Notes: generated from the sequence alone by a model not told the origin. Positions 9,469 through 21,144 are shown, numbered from the stretch's first letter. The stretch: DNA of 64,000 bases from Roseimicrobium gellanilyticum (GCF_003315205.1 NZ_QNRR01000001.1:310001-374000); one strand, 5' to 3'. A program made the numbers and translations.

Positions 9469-9837
9469 CTACATGAATCCCCTTTGCACCAGGTACCAGC
9501 CATCGCCCAGATCCTTCAAAACACGTCCTTCGTCGCGCATGGCGTCACTGACGGCGAGCGAGGCTTCATCTCCCGCATGGACCAGCACGTAGTAAAAGTC
9601 GATCGGCGTGACTTCCACAATCGGCGGTGTGGTGGGTTGCACCTCGATCGATTTCAGCACCGCCTGATACCTGCTGAGGTCGCCAGCTGGGTCTTTGCCC
9701 ACGCTTTCGAGCAGTGCTTGGTATTCGCCCCGATGCGCTTTGAAATGAGCCAGGGTGGCGTCGCGATCAGCTGCGTTCCAAGTGCAGCCGGCAACCGGGA
9801 GCAACAGGCAAAACAAAAAGGCGAACCTGCTGGCCAT
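9469..9837 (-). CDS. Small lipoprotein, unknown function
   Basis: Starting at 9837, the 122-residue product begins MASRFAFLFCLLLPVAGC, a lipoprotein signal peptide with lipobox LPVAGC. GAGGG lies about 7 nt upstream of this ATG. An alternative in-frame ATG at 9858 adds seven residues. The mature part has a helical charged region (ADRDATLAHFKAHRGEYQAL) and a C-terminal beta-like region ending LGDGWYLVQRGFM. No domain is recognised. The Sel1-repeat gene ends 40 nt upstream on the same strand, so the two may be cotranscribed. Confidence 0.65.
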   Translation of the reverse strand: MASRFAFLFCLLLPVAGCTWNAADRDATLAHFKAHRGEYQALLESVGKDPAGDLSRYQAVLKSIEVQPTTPPIVEVTPIDFYYVLVHAGDEASLAVSDAMRDEGRVLKDLGDGWYLVQRGFM

Positions 9838-9877
9838 ATTGTCCCTCAGGTTCGCCAAATCTCAGACTTCCGCCGGG

Positions 9878-11014
9878 CTACACCACCGGCTTCCGTGAGC
9901 CACCTTCGTCATCGCCTTCGCGCTTGGGCGTGGTCTTCGGCTTGCGGCGCGGGATGATTTCCTCCTGCAGGATGCGGTCTTCCACGAGAGGTTTTGCGCC
10001 TGTCTCGGGCTTGGGATGCTTTTCCGTCCAGGCGCGCTGTTCCTTGTACTTGGTGAGGCGCTCACCCAGTTCCTTCTCCAGCTTCGAGCGGTCTTCGTCC
10101 GTGTACTCTTTCTCCTTGTCCTCGCTGAACATCACCAGCGCCTTGGTCTGGAGCTGCACCGCCTCGCCAAACTTGCCGTCCCGGGCCAGGGCGGCTGCAA
10201 GGGTGTCCACAACCTGATAGTCCTGCTTCTGCATCTTATCGACCGCGCTGCGGGCGAACTCCACTGCGGTGGGCCCATCATGGAAGGTCTCGTCCGGGCA
10301 CACGGAAAGGAACCATGCGAGGTCATTGCGAGCCCACGGGTCCTCCGACCGGGCGGCGCGGCGATACCAGGCCTCCGCACGGCGGTAGTCCAGAGGTACT
10401 CCGGTGCCCGTGTAATACATGTAAGCGAGGTGGGTCATCGCGCGGATGAGCCCATTCTGCGCGGCCTTCAGGTACCACTTCGCGGCCTCGGGCGTGTTCT
10501 TGTCCACGCCGCTCCCTTTCTCCAGCTTCCAGGCATAAAGGGCTTGGGAGGGGGCGAACTCCTGGTGCGCGGCGCGCTCCAGCCACTTCATGGCCTCGGC
10601 CGGGTTCTTTTCCACCCCTTTCCCGGACTCATAGCACTCTGCAAGATTCTGCTGCGCCAATGGGAAACCGTATTTGGCAGCCTTTTCATACCATTCAAAA
10701 GCCTTCTTCTCGTCCTTGGCAAGGCCGACACCTTCCTCGTGCAAAGTGCCAAGGGCGTTCATCGCGGCTAGATTGTGCTGGTCCGCGGATTTCTGCAGCC
10801 ATTCGGAGGCCTTCTTTTCATCCTTGGTCAGACCTTCGCCGCCCAGATAGCGGACGCCCAATTCGAACTGCGCATCGGCATTGCCACGTTCCGCAAGCTG
10901 CTGGAGGGCAGAGGCATCAAACTTGTCGTCCTGCGTGTCGGCTCCGAACTGGGCCTGCAACGGCAGGGCGGCCAGCGCCAGAAGGGCGGCAATCCAAAGG
11001 CAGCGTTGTTTCAT
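9878..11014 (-). CDS. Secreted Sel1-repeat (tetratricopeptide-like) protein
   Basis: I chose 11014 as the start because MKQRCLWIAALLALAALPLQ is a signal peptide ending in AQA-type residues; an ATG at 11026 with GAGG close upstream is an alternative. Residues about 30-210 contain five consecutive Sel1 repeats of roughly 36 residues (ADAQFELGVRYLGGEGLTKD, LAAMNALGTLHEEGVGLAKD, and so on). A further helical TPR-like part and a basic, proline-rich C-terminal tail follow. Sel1 proteins are periplasmic or extracellular protein-interaction scaffolds. The partner is unknown. The 235 nt upstream (11015-11249) contain no gene. Confidence 0.8.
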   Translation of the reverse strand: MKQRCLWIAALLALAALPLQAQFGADTQDDKFDASALQQLAERGNADAQFELGVRYLGGEGLTKDEKKASEWLQKSADQHNLAAMNALGTLHEEGVGLAKDEKKAFEWYEKAAKYGFPLAQQNLAECYESGKGVEKNPAEAMKWLERAAHQEFAPSQALYAWKLEKGSGVDKNTPEAAKWYLKAAQNGLIRAMTHLAYMYYTGTGVPLDYRRAEAWYRRAARSEDPWARNDLAWFLSVCPDETFHDGPTAVEFARSAVDKMQKQDYQVVDTLAAALARDGKFGEAVQLQTKALVMFSEDKEKEYTDEDRSKLEKELGERLTKYKEQRAWTEKHPKPETGAKPLVEDRILQEEIIPRRKPKTTPKREGDDEGGSRKPVV

Positions 11015-11249
11015 GCTGTAGATCATAACCTCAACCATACGCTTCACAACACCGGACCTCGCTTGCATTTTTCGTGCCCGGGCATTTGTGAACAACTTGA
11101 ATCGCGCCTCAGATTCATGGCGCTCGGACTTCCTTGGAAAACTTTATTGTCGATATGCTTGTAGTTGCCGGGCTGTAACAACAGTGCGCCACCGTGCACA
11201 CTTCCGAAGAAGGTCCTGTGCATGGATGGCGCACTTGGATGTGCAGCCT

Positions 11250-12530
11250 TCAGGCCGCGGCGGGCTCTTCCGCTTCCAGAGGCTCGCCGTAGGGCAGGTC
11301 ATCCGGCAATGGGACAAACTCACGAATCTTGTCCCACAGCCCGGTGAAGTCCTTGTTCACGTCGCCAGAGAGACAGTCCGTGATTTCGCCTGCGGCTTCG
11401 GGGTACTTCTTGATGACCTCGCGGAAGGAGAACTTCGGATCGTAGAAGGCGTAGACCAGCTTGCGCATGTTCTCCACGCCGAAGCGGATGGCCTTGCCAT
11501 ACTCTTCGAAGCGATTGGGTGAAAGGTCGCCCGCGACGAGGCCCTCGTGAATGGCTTCACCGACGAGATGACCACTCTTGAGGGCAAGCATGACCCCGCT
11601 GCTGAAGACCGGATCGAGGAACGCGAATGCATCACCGGCAAGTACGAGGCCGGGTGCCGCGCAGTACTTGGAGTGGCGGGAGTATTCGCTGGTCACGAAG
11701 TACTGCCCCGTGGACTCGCCCTCAGATAGGTAGCGCTTGATCCACTGGTTCTCTTCGATCTCGCGGTTGAAGATTTCCTTCGGATCCTTGACGCCGTCAC
11801 GCGTGAGGTACTTGCCCTCCGCCACGATGCCCACACTGGTCATCTGGTCGTGTTGCGGGATGTGCCAGAACCAGCCCTTGTCAGGCACATATGCCACGGT
11901 GGTATCGCCTTCGTCGATGCCTTCGCCGCGCTTCGAGCCCTTGTAGTAGGTCCACACAGCAATCTTGTTCAGGTAGGGATCGTTCATGCGCCAGCCGCGC
12001 TTGTTGGAGGTGAAAGCCTCCTTGCCGGTGCAGTCGATCGTGATGGGCGCGCGCAGTTCGTAGGTCTTGCCGCTCTTGTCCGTGGCTTCCACACCCACCA
12101 CCGTATCGCCATCCATGAGGAGCTTCTTCACGGTTGTTTCCTCGCGCACTTCGGCGCCCTTCTCGCGGGCGTTGTCCAGAAGCATCTGGTCAAACTCGGA
12201 GCGTAGCACCTGCCAGGTCTGGGCGATGGTCTCGCGATCATAGCGATTGAAGAAGTAGAAGGGCTGTGAGCGTTTCCCGTCCGGCTGCACGAAGGTGACG
12301 CTGTACTTCTTCACGAAGTGCGACTTCCGCATCTTCGGAATCATCCCGATGCGCTCCAGAGGCTGGAAAGTGAATGGGATCAGCGATTCACCGATGTGAT
12401 AGCGGGGAAACTTCTCACGCTCGAGGATGACCACCTTGTGGCCGTACTCTCCGAGAATCGCGGCAGCGCAGGAACCGGCGGGACCACCGCCGATGATGAT
12501 CGTATCATAGTCGTTTGGGTTGTTCTTCAT
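11250..12530 (-). CDS. FAD-dependent oxidoreductase (halogenase/geranylgeranyl-reductase-like)
   Basis: The Rossmann FAD motif DYDTIIIGGGPAGSCAAAIL is at the N-terminus. HIGESLIPFTF follows near residue 50, and the second FAD-binding motif LVLAGDAFAFLDPVFSSGV lies near residue 300. These are the marks of the p-hydroxybenzoate-hydroxylase-fold group that includes flavin-dependent halogenases and geranylgeranyl reductases. I see no clear halogenase WxWxIP motif, though GWFWHIPQHDQ at about 225 is close. The substrate is unknown. I placed the start at 12530, where family similarity begins. An ATG at 12590 directly abuts the stop codon of the ABC ATPase and would add 20 unremarkable residues. It is the last gene of the importer operon. 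Confidence 0.8.
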   Translation of the reverse strand: MKNNPNDYDTIIIGGGPAGSCAAAILGEYGHKVVILEREKFPRYHIGESLIPFTFQPLERIGMIPKMRKSHFVKKYSVTFVQPDGKRSQPFYFFNRYDRETIAQTWQVLRSEFDQMLLDNAREKGAEVREETTVKKLLMDGDTVVGVEATDKSGKTYELRAPITIDCTGKEAFTSNKRGWRMNDPYLNKIAVWTYYKGSKRGEGIDEGDTTVAYVPDKGWFWHIPQHDQMTSVGIVAEGKYLTRDGVKDPKEIFNREIEENQWIKRYLSEGESTGQYFVTSEYSRHSKYCAAPGLVLAGDAFAFLDPVFSSGVMLALKSGHLVGEAIHEGLVAGDLSPNRFEEYGKAIRFGVENMRKLVYAFYDPKFSFREVIKKYPEAAGEITDCLSGDVNKDFTGLWDKIREFVPLPDDLPYGEPLEAEEPAAA

Positions 12531-12590
12531 AAGGGGCGTGTCTGTTGGCACTGGGTGGGTGGTGGTGGGTGCGTATTCGGAAATGAGCAT

Positions 12591-13442
12591 TCAGTGGGAC
12601 TTCCCGGTGGTTCCACCCTGGGCATCCATGCCCATGATGGAAAAGATGCGGTCGCGGACGGACAGGTAACGCGCGTCATCGAGGTTTCGTGGACGTGGCA
12701 AATCCACAATCACCTCTTCTTTGATCGTGGCGGGTCGCTTGCTCATCACGAGCACGCGGTCCGCGAGCTGTACCGCTTCCTCAATGTCATGCGTGACAAA
12801 AAGGATGGTCCTGCCCTCCTGCTGCCAGATGCGCACGAGGTCAGCCCGCATCTTCAGTCGCGTAAGGAAATCCAGCGCGCCGAAGGGTTCATCCATATAG
12901 AGCACGTGCGCTTCTGCTGCGAGAGCCCGGGCGATCTCCACACGCTGGCGCATGCCGCCAGAGAGTTCGCGTGGGTACGCTTTCTCAAAGCCGCTGAGCC
13001 CCACCATCTCGGTGTAGTGACGCACCTGCTTCTCGCGATGCGCCTTGGGCCGGTTCAGCAGTCCGAAGCCGATGTTGTCCTCCACGGTGAGCCAGGGAAA
13101 GACGCCGTTCTCCTGGAATACAAAGATGCGTGACGGATGCGGTCCCTGAACGGCTTCGCCCTCCACCACGGCAGTGCCGCGAGTCTGCTTCACGAAACCT
13201 CCGAGGACATTCAGCAGCGTGGTCTTTCCACAGCCACTCGGTCCCACGATGCAGACGAACTCACCGGGCCGGACGCTGAATTGCACGTTCTCCAGCACAT
13301 GGATCGGTTCCTCAGCTCTGCGTCCGGGAAAGGTCAGCCACAGATCCTCCACGGTGATCACTGGCGATGCAGCAGCGGAGGCTGCGTTCGCGTTGCTGCG
13401 GCCGCTGTGCGCGCCTCCCATCTTGTCCATCGCCGCATTCAT
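12591..13442 (-). CDS. ABC transporter ATP-binding protein, SsuB/TauB type
   Basis: The 283-residue ATPase has Walker A GPSGCGKTTLLN, signature LSGGMRQRVEIARAL, Walker B VLYMDEPFGALD and the switch histidine in FVTHDIEEAVQLADRV. The 'DEPFGALD...EAVQLADRVLVMS' pattern is typical of nitrate/sulfonate/taurine importers. An Ala-rich N-terminal extension of about 28 residues precedes the fold. Its start overlaps the permease stop by 4 nt, so it is translationally coupled. It would energise uptake through the permease in the next entry. The substrate cannot be read from the ATPase. Confidence 0.92.
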   Translation of the reverse strand: MNAAMDKMGGAHSGRSNANAASAAASPVITVEDLWLTFPGRRAEEPIHVLENVQFSVRPGEFVCIVGPSGCGKTTLLNVLGGFVKQTRGTAVVEGEAVQGPHPSRIFVFQENGVFPWLTVEDNIGFGLLNRPKAHREKQVRHYTEMVGLSGFEKAYPRELSGGMRQRVEIARALAAEAHVLYMDEPFGALDFLTRLKMRADLVRIWQQEGRTILFVTHDIEEAVQLADRVLVMSKRPATIKEEVIVDLPRPRNLDDARYLSVRDRIFSIMGMDAQGGTTGKSH

Positions 13443-14215
13443 CGTTGGCCCACCCCCCAGCGTACTTCATCGAACTTCTCCAGCCGCCGCATCAGCAGAT
13501 CCAGCCCAAGCCCAATCAATCCAATCATCACCATGCCCGCCACCACGAGGTCATACCGCTTGCCCGCATTTCGCGCATCGATAATCAGATAGCCGAGCCC
13601 ACCGCCCTGCGTGGCAATCATCTCCGCAGCCACCACCACGAGCCACGCGATGCCCAGTGCAATGCGCAGTCCCGTGATGATCTGTGGCAGCGTGGCAGGC
13701 AAAATAACACGGCGGAAAAGCTGTATGCCACTCAAGCCAAAGTTCTGCGCCGCGCGGAGATAGACCAGTTGCATGTTGCGCACCGCCGCCGTCGACGCCA
13801 CCACGATGGGAAACAGACTCGCGAGGAAGATCAGAAACACTGGCGCCGCGTCATGCGTGCCGAACCACAGGATGGCCACCGGGATCCACGCAATCGGCGA
13901 GATGGGCCGCAGCACCTGGATGATCGGATTGATGGCCATGAACGCCCGATCAAACCATCCCAGTGCCAATCCCAGCGGTACCCCCACGAGGATGGCCAGC
14001 ACGAATCCCCAAGTCACTCGGAACAGCGAGGCCACGATGTATTTCACCAGAAGCCCATGGCTTGCCAGTTCTCCGATGCCTTTCACCACCTCCCACGGCG
14101 TGGGGAAGATGGTCGTGCCCGAAATCACCACCGAGAAATGCCACACGCCCAGCAGCACCGCTGCCACCAGCAGCGGCAGACCGAAGCGGGCCAGTATCGA
14201 GTCCTTCGCCTTCAT
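13439..14215 (-). CDS. ABC transporter permease, SsuC/TauC type
   Basis: The 258-residue product has about six membrane helices and the BPD_transp_1 EAA-type loop around YLRAAQNFGLSGIQLFRRVILPATLPQI. The sequence LGWFDRAFMAINPIIQVLRPISPIAWIPVAI is characteristic of the aliphatic sulfonate/taurine/nitrate permease family. It overlaps the substrate-binding-protein gene upstream and the ATPase gene downstream by 4 nt each, giving a tight SBP-permease-ATPase operon. It sits in the inner membrane. Confidence 0.92.
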   Translation of the reverse strand: MKAKDSILARFGLPLLVAAVLLGVWHFSVVISGTTIFPTPWEVVKGIGELASHGLLVKYIVASLFRVTWGFVLAILVGVPLGLALGWFDRAFMAINPIIQVLRPISPIAWIPVAILWFGTHDAAPVFLIFLASLFPIVVASTAAVRNMQLVYLRAAQNFGLSGIQLFRRVILPATLPQIITGLRIALGIAWLVVVAAEMIATQGGGLGYLIIDARNAGKRYDLVVAGMVMIGLIGLGLDLLMRRLEKFDEVRWGVGQR

Positions 14216-15258
14216 CGCTGCACCCCCTTGCCCTTGTAGTCCCAGGGTTTCACCTGTGTGTCATCCGTCACAAACGAAGGATCCGCGTAGTCTTCAAAAC
14301 GCACTGTGCCCTTGAGCACACCACCTTCCTTTCCGAGAGCCTCAATCTCTTCCAGATCCTTCCGCACCAGGTTGAGGTTGGTGTACTTCACACGATCCGG
14401 TGGCTTGCTCAGCACAAACTTCAGCAGCTCGGGATTCTGGTTGTAGTACTTCTTCGCCACCACCTCGCCAGCCTCCATGCGGTTGTCCATGCTGCTATCC
14501 AGCCACTTGCCGCTCTTCGCGATGCCATCCACCAGCGCCTGCACTTCTTCACGGCGGTTCTTGATGGCATCCTCATGCACCGCGAGCACGCAGGAGATGA
14601 AGTTCGGCCACACATCCTTGGTGAGGTAAAGGATGCGCCCATAGCCATCCATCTCCGTCTGTGCCATGAAGGGCTCTCCCGACGTCACTGCATCCACCGC
14701 ACGCACACTCAGCGCCGCGGGCATGTCCGGTGGCGGCATTTCCACGAGTTTCACATCGCTGATGGACATGCCACGATCCTTCAGTGCCTTGAAGATAAGC
14801 AGCCGTTGATTGGAGAAGCGGCTCGGCACCGCAATGGTCTTGCCCTTGAGGTCCTCAATCTTGAAGATGTTCGAGTCCTTGTGCACCATCATCGCCGTGC
14901 CGTCACGATGCCCTAGGTACACCATCTTGATCGGCACGCCTTGTTCCCTCAGGGACATCGCCAGCGGCGCAAGAATGAACGTCGCCGGCATCTTGTCCGG
15001 ATGGGACAGGAACATCTCCTTCAACTCTGGAAAGCCAGAGAACCGCATCGGCTTGAAAAAACTCTCGCCCTCCATGTTCTGATTGATGAAATCCGTGACC
15101 GGACAAGTCAGGTGGCAGGTCACCGGGATGAACCCCACGGCAAACTTCTCCTTCTTCGCCTCGGGCTTGCCCCACTCGAGATTCAGCGTGCCATGCAGCA
15201 CCGTGATCGCAGCGATCCAGATGAGGCCGAAAATGAGCAGCGTGCTTCTCAGGGACAT
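14212..15258 (-). CDS. ABC transporter substrate-binding protein, NMT1/SsuA-like
   Basis: The 348-residue protein starts with an uncleaved-looking signal/anchor (LIFGLIWIAAITVLHGTLNL) and contains the periplasmic-binding fold of the nitrate/sulfonate/bicarbonate class: FAVGFIPVTCHLTCPVTDF, LAPLAMSLREQGVPIK, LKGKTIAVPSRFSNQRLL and MPAALSVRAVDAVTSGEPF. Two nearby cysteines (CHLTCP) near the ligand side are unusual. The substrate is uncertain; an organosulfur or nitrogen compound would fit the family. It is the first gene of the operon, and its promoter should lie in the 103-nt gap shared with the divergent LysR gene. Confidence 0.85.
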   Translation of the reverse strand: MSLRSTLLIFGLIWIAAITVLHGTLNLEWGKPEAKKEKFAVGFIPVTCHLTCPVTDFINQNMEGESFFKPMRFSGFPELKEMFLSHPDKMPATFILAPLAMSLREQGVPIKMVYLGHRDGTAMMVHKDSNIFKIEDLKGKTIAVPSRFSNQRLLIFKALKDRGMSISDVKLVEMPPPDMPAALSVRAVDAVTSGEPFMAQTEMDGYGRILYLTKDVWPNFISCVLAVHEDAIKNRREEVQALVDGIAKSGKWLDSSMDNRMEAGEVVAKKYYNQNPELLKFVLSKPPDRVKYTNLNLVRKDLEEIEALGKEGGVLKGTVRFEDYADPSFVTDDTQVKPWDYKGKGVQR

Positions 15259-15361
15259 GAGTGAGAGTCAAAAACGTAACCGGGCGGTCTAATAGCGGAA
15301 ATCCAATCTTGCAATCGCAGTGATGCCGTGATGATCTAACTCGCCTACCCTCATCCTCCCC
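15259..15361. promoter_or_regulatory. Divergent promoter region between the importer operon and the LysR gene
   Basis: This 103-nt gap separates two divergently oriented starts, the usual place for a LysR-type operator. I looked for a T-N11-A dyad and saw no convincing one, so only the geometry supports the call. Confidence 0.4.
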
Positions 15362-16288
15362 ATGGAACTCCGCCTTCTCCGATACTTCCAAGCCGTGGCG
15401 GAAGAGCTCAGCTTCTCCAAGGCCGCGCAGAAGCTTCGCATCGCCCAGCCCGCCCTCAGCCGTGCCGTGCGGGAACTGGAGCAGGAACTCGGCGCCGACC
15501 TCCTCACGCGGAACAAGCGCAGCGTGAAACTCACCCCCGCCGGCTCCGTATTGCTGAATGAAACCGGCATCATCCTCGGCCTCTGCGATGAAGCCGTGCG
15601 CAAGGTCCACCGCACCGTGAAGGGCCAGGAGGGCGAGCTGCGTCTCGGCTACATCGGACCGCCCACGCAGCCCTTCCTCACGGAATTGCTCAAGGAATAT
15701 CGCAGCCGCCATCCGCGCGTCACCGTCGTCCTGGAGGAGCGCACCCCCGAGCGCGTGTGGGAGATGGTGTCCAAGGACCGTCTCGATATCGGCCTGACCC
15801 GTCCCGTCGCGGCCGGGGAGCGCATCGGTTTGCAAACCCTCCGCCTGCGACGTGAGGCCATGTGCGCCGTGGTGCCGCGCTCCCATGAACTGGCCAGGCT
15901 GGCCAGGGTGACGTGGAAGATGTTGCAGGGGCTGCCCCTCATCACCCTCGCCCGGCGCGAGGGTGTGGGCCTCTACGATGCCGTCATGCTCGGCTGCCAC
16001 AAGGCGGGCTTCGCCCCGAGACTGGCGCACACTCCCAGCATCGTGGGCACGGTGCTCACTTATGTGGAGGCGGGCGCAGGGGTGGGGGTGGTGCCGGAGA
16101 GCATCAGCGCTTTCAACAACAGCAGTGATCTCATTTTCAAGCCTCTCCAACCCGTCCAGCCGGTGGAACTCGTGATGGTGTGGAACGCCGACCAGAACAA
16201 CCCTGCCGCCCATGCATTCCGCACGCTCATGACCGAATGGCTCGCGCGCAAGAATGGCAAACAACCTCTGGTACCCGCCGGACGTTGA
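15362..16288 (+). CDS. LysR-family transcriptional regulator
   Basis: The 308-residue protein has the N-terminal winged helix-turn-helix typical of the family (MELRLLRYFQAVAEELSFSK, then AAQKLRIAQPALSRAVRELE) and a periplasmic-binding-like effector domain from about residue 90 (ELRLGYIGPPTQPFL). Such regulators usually control the divergent neighbour, here the SsuABC-like importer and FAD oxidoreductase, in response to a pathway metabolite. The stop codon is followed after 3 nt by the start of the U32 gene, so the two are probably cotranscribed. The start at ATG 15362 matches the family N-terminus exactly. Confidence 0.92.
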   Translation: MELRLLRYFQAVAEELSFSKAAQKLRIAQPALSRAVRELEQELGADLLTRNKRSVKLTPAGSVLLNETGIILGLCDEAVRKVHRTVKGQEGELRLGYIGPPTQPFLTELLKEYRSRHPRVTVVLEERTPERVWEMVSKDRLDIGLTRPVAAGERIGLQTLRLRREAMCAVVPRSHELARLARVTWKMLQGLPLITLARREGVGLYDAVMLGCHKAGFAPRLAHTPSIVGTVLTYVEAGAGVGVVPESISAFNNSSDLIFKPLQPVQPVELVMVWNADQNNPAAHAFRTLMTEWLARKNGKQPLVPAGR

Positions 16289-16291
16289 GTT

Positions 16292-18808
<2,517 letters not shown>

Positions 18809-18840
18809 TCCTTGGCGCCGCCATCACCGCTGAGCCCTGG

Positions 18841-19044
18841 GAGCGCGGGCCTCCGGCCGGCGTTGCGCCACCGTGCACACATGCCATACCCACACTCGCA
18901 CCCTTGATCCCAACCGGCTCCGAGGTTGGCTGCGCACTCGAAGTTGCAGTCTGAAGGACTGCAGGAACCCAGCCCAGTGGTTAGGGAGCCTCAGCGACCG
19001 ACACCCTGGGTGGAGAAAAAAAGGTGCCCACCCTGAAAGGGTGG
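18841..19044. repeat. Hairpin-rich non-coding repeat region
   Basis: No gene is seen between 18809 and 19142 (334 nt). The region holds a series of short perfect stems: CCAACC/GGTTGG (18910-18915, 18924-18929), GCAGTC-TGAAG-GACTGC (18946-18962) and CCACCCT-GAA-AGGGTGG (19028-19044). A 17-nt word at 18864-18880 recurs exactly at 11185-11201. The 'CAGCCCAG...CACCCTGGGTGG' wording at 18971-19013 resembles dispersed intergenic repeats of PVC genomes as I remember them. Copy number cannot be checked here. Confidence 0.45.
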
Positions 19045-19142
19045 AGGAGCGTGCGGCGGATTATGCATGGTGACGCCCCCTCATCGCAAGAATGCAGTTC
19101 AGAGCAGGATTGATTTTTTCTGCGCCATTGTAGACAATCAGT

Positions 19143-19469
19143 ATGTTAGGCCAACAGCCATCGCGCTACATGATACACGTCTCATCTGAAGATCTGATCG
19201 AGTTCGTTTGTTCACGGGGCGACTTCCATCTTGTGACCCTGCACAGGAAGTGCCCATTCACTGTCCGGGTGCTGGGAGATGGCCTTGAGCATCTGCCTCA
19301 GACGGACAAGCCGCGACCACACGGACGCAAATCCCTTGATCGCCATTGCGTGGAGTTTTCCCGCACGAACTCATACCAGCCTGGCGATTACGCTAATATC
19401 ACAATGAACGCATCATATACACTGGCGCTCATTCGAGCATATCTTGATTGGCAACGCACCGCAGCCTGA
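19143..19469 (+). CDS. Hypothetical protein
   Basis: This is a 108-residue reading frame from ATG 19143 with no recognised domain. The C-terminal part (MNASYTLALIRAYLDWQRT) could be a helix. There is no visible Shine-Dalgarno, and composition is less G+C-rich than the neighbouring housekeeping genes. It opens a group of orphan genes on the same strand (19143-21943). It could be real or a remnant. Confidence 0.35.
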   Translation: MLGQQPSRYMIHVSSEDLIEFVCSRGDFHLVTLHRKCPFTVRVLGDGLEHLPQTDKPRPHGRKSLDRHCVEFSRTNSYQPGDYANITMNASYTLALIRAYLDWQRTAA

Positions 19470-19552
19470 CAGGGCGCTGCACCGAGTCCGGTTATCACGC
19501 CCGGAGCCTGTATACACTTTCGCGTGTACCAGTCACTTCCACACCGCATCCC

Positions 19553-20650
19553 ATGACCCCTGAACACCAGAGCAACAACATCGCTTCATGGGAGATCGTC
19601 GCTGCCGGGATCGAAGAATATCCGGACAACGAGGCCTGGCTGCCGTGGAAGCCACTCGTTCGTCGATTCCTTCGTGCCGGGATCGACGCCGGGTTGAACC
19701 GTTACTTCCGCGTTGGCCAGTCGATGCATGAGATCATCTTCTCAACGCTCGATCATCACGGGTTTCGCGGCGGCGAGCCACGTGTCACCGTCGAGTTTCA
19801 TCCCCCTACGGAACTTCGCATTCTGTACGGCACCTCTCTCCAAGGGGACCGTACCCGCAAGTTGAAGCCTGTCCTTCGCTTTGAAGACGGCGTCACCACG
19901 CTCAGCCACTATCTTCATCAGCTCTGGACCGCGACCATCCCGGGGCCGGTACCCGAGGAGATTCGCCATCTTGGCGTGAGCCTGCCACCGGACATCGCGA
20001 CTAGACTTCGAGCGCTGGACTACGATCCAGCGTTCGATCCGAAGTTCTATGCGGATTCATTCCGCCGCCACGGTGGTGATTTTGTTCGCGGATACGTTGG
20101 CAGGATCGAAGAGTCGATGGACTACTACCTCGAGTGGTCGCCCAGGCTTCGTGACTTTGCGGCTGATTGCCGCAAGAAAAATCCGTGCCCCGACCCTGAG
20201 AGGCTGGATCCTCGTGATCGGGCCAAACTCCCAATCTATGAATCTCTGATCCGCAAGGCTTCGCCGAGTTCACACAGCGGAAGGAAGAGAGTCTTGATTT
20301 GCTCCATTCCGTTGGTGGGTATGTCCGTCGCAAAATCTTTGTGGCCGGGCGAGGACAATCGCGCGGTAGTGCTGACTCCCGACGAGCTATCAGCCTGGGA
20401 TGAAATCTATAAAAACCCTGAATTAGTCATCAGGTGGTTCATCAACTATTGGTGGGAAGTCAAAGACCCTGCGCCGGACAAGTATTGGAATTTTTCGTAC
20501 GACATGAAAACTGCTCCCGGCACTGTGCCGTGGCTTGTTCGCTCTGGAGAATCTTCAGGCGACCTCTCCGGGGGCGAAGACGCTGGACTTTGGTCATGGG
20601 ATGGAAAACAAGCGGAATATGTGCGGCAACTTTGGACGATTGACTTTTAG
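19553..20650 (+). CDS. Hypothetical protein (365 aa), orphan
   Basis: I selected ATG 19553 because the frame upstream (from 19448) overlaps the previous gene and looks non-coding. The product is soluble and mixed in charge, with stretches such as SWEIVAAGIEEYPDNEAWLPW, HEIIFSTLDHHGFRGGEPRV and VIRWFINYWWEVKDPAPDKY. The second half is rich in tryptophan and aspartate. There is no signal peptide, membrane segment or known motif. Codon usage is more relaxed and A+T-richer than the flanking core genes, which suggests acquisition by transfer. Function is unknown. Confidence 0.6.
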   Translation: MTPEHQSNNIASWEIVAAGIEEYPDNEAWLPWKPLVRRFLRAGIDAGLNRYFRVGQSMHEIIFSTLDHHGFRGGEPRVTVEFHPPTELRILYGTSLQGDRTRKLKPVLRFEDGVTTLSHYLHQLWTATIPGPVPEEIRHLGVSLPPDIATRLRALDYDPAFDPKFYADSFRRHGGDFVRGYVGRIEESMDYYLEWSPRLRDFAADCRKKNPCPDPERLDPRDRAKLPIYESLIRKASPSSHSGRKRVLICSIPLVGMSVAKSLWPGEDNRAVVLTPDELSAWDEIYKNPELVIRWFINYWWEVKDPAPDKYWNFSYDMKTAPGTVPWLVRSGESSGDLSGGEDAGLWSWDGKQAEYVRQLWTIDF

Positions 20651-20739
20651 CCGCATGCACGCGGGATGTGATAATCCCCCTCCACAGCCGTCGGCCGTTG
20701 ACGGAGATCTTGCGCCTCGAACACCCACACCCCTACACC

Positions 20740-21144
20740 ATGAGCGGTATCGAATACGATTGGGAACGCTTTGCGGAAGCGTGGCGAAACTCTGGCTGCG
20801 TAAACAGCGGGCAGGTCGGACCGAAGATGGAGCCGAGCCATGAACACTTGCTCTGCGTGGAGTTTACCGAACTGCATCCATACGCCGCCGACTTCCTGTT
20901 CTCCAAATTGTCGGACACGGATCCTTACCTGGCGGCTTACGCCTTCAAGTGCCTCACGCGAGTCAGCGATGATCTCCAGATGGATGACATTCCTCAATCC
21001 ATCCTCCAGCGGAGTGATTCCATTCAGACTCTATGGGGGTGTGTGGTTCGCACGACTACACTTGGCAGTTTCATTCGCGGATATTGGGGTTTTGAAGACC
21101 CTGAACCGGAGCCGCCTGCCCCCCCTCCACGCTATCTGCCGTGA
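20740..21144 (+). CDS. Hypothetical protein, possibly HEAT-like
   Basis: From ATG 20740 the 134-residue product reads MSGIEYDWERFAEAWRNSGC. It contains a helical pair around LHPYAADFLFSKLSDTDPYL and AAYAFKCLTRVSDD that resembles a HEAT-type helical repeat, then ends in a proline-rich EPEPPAPPPRYLP tail. Proteins of this size and shape are frequent among immunity or orphan proteins, but no toxin partner is recognisable nearby. An upstream extension to 20668 is open but unlikely. Function is unknown. Confidence 0.5.
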   Translation: MSGIEYDWERFAEAWRNSGCVNSGQVGPKMEPSHEHLLCVEFTELHPYAADFLFSKLSDTDPYLAAYAFKCLTRVSDDLQMDDIPQSILQRSDSIQTLWGCVVRTTTLGSFIRGYWGFEDPEPEPPAPPPRYLP

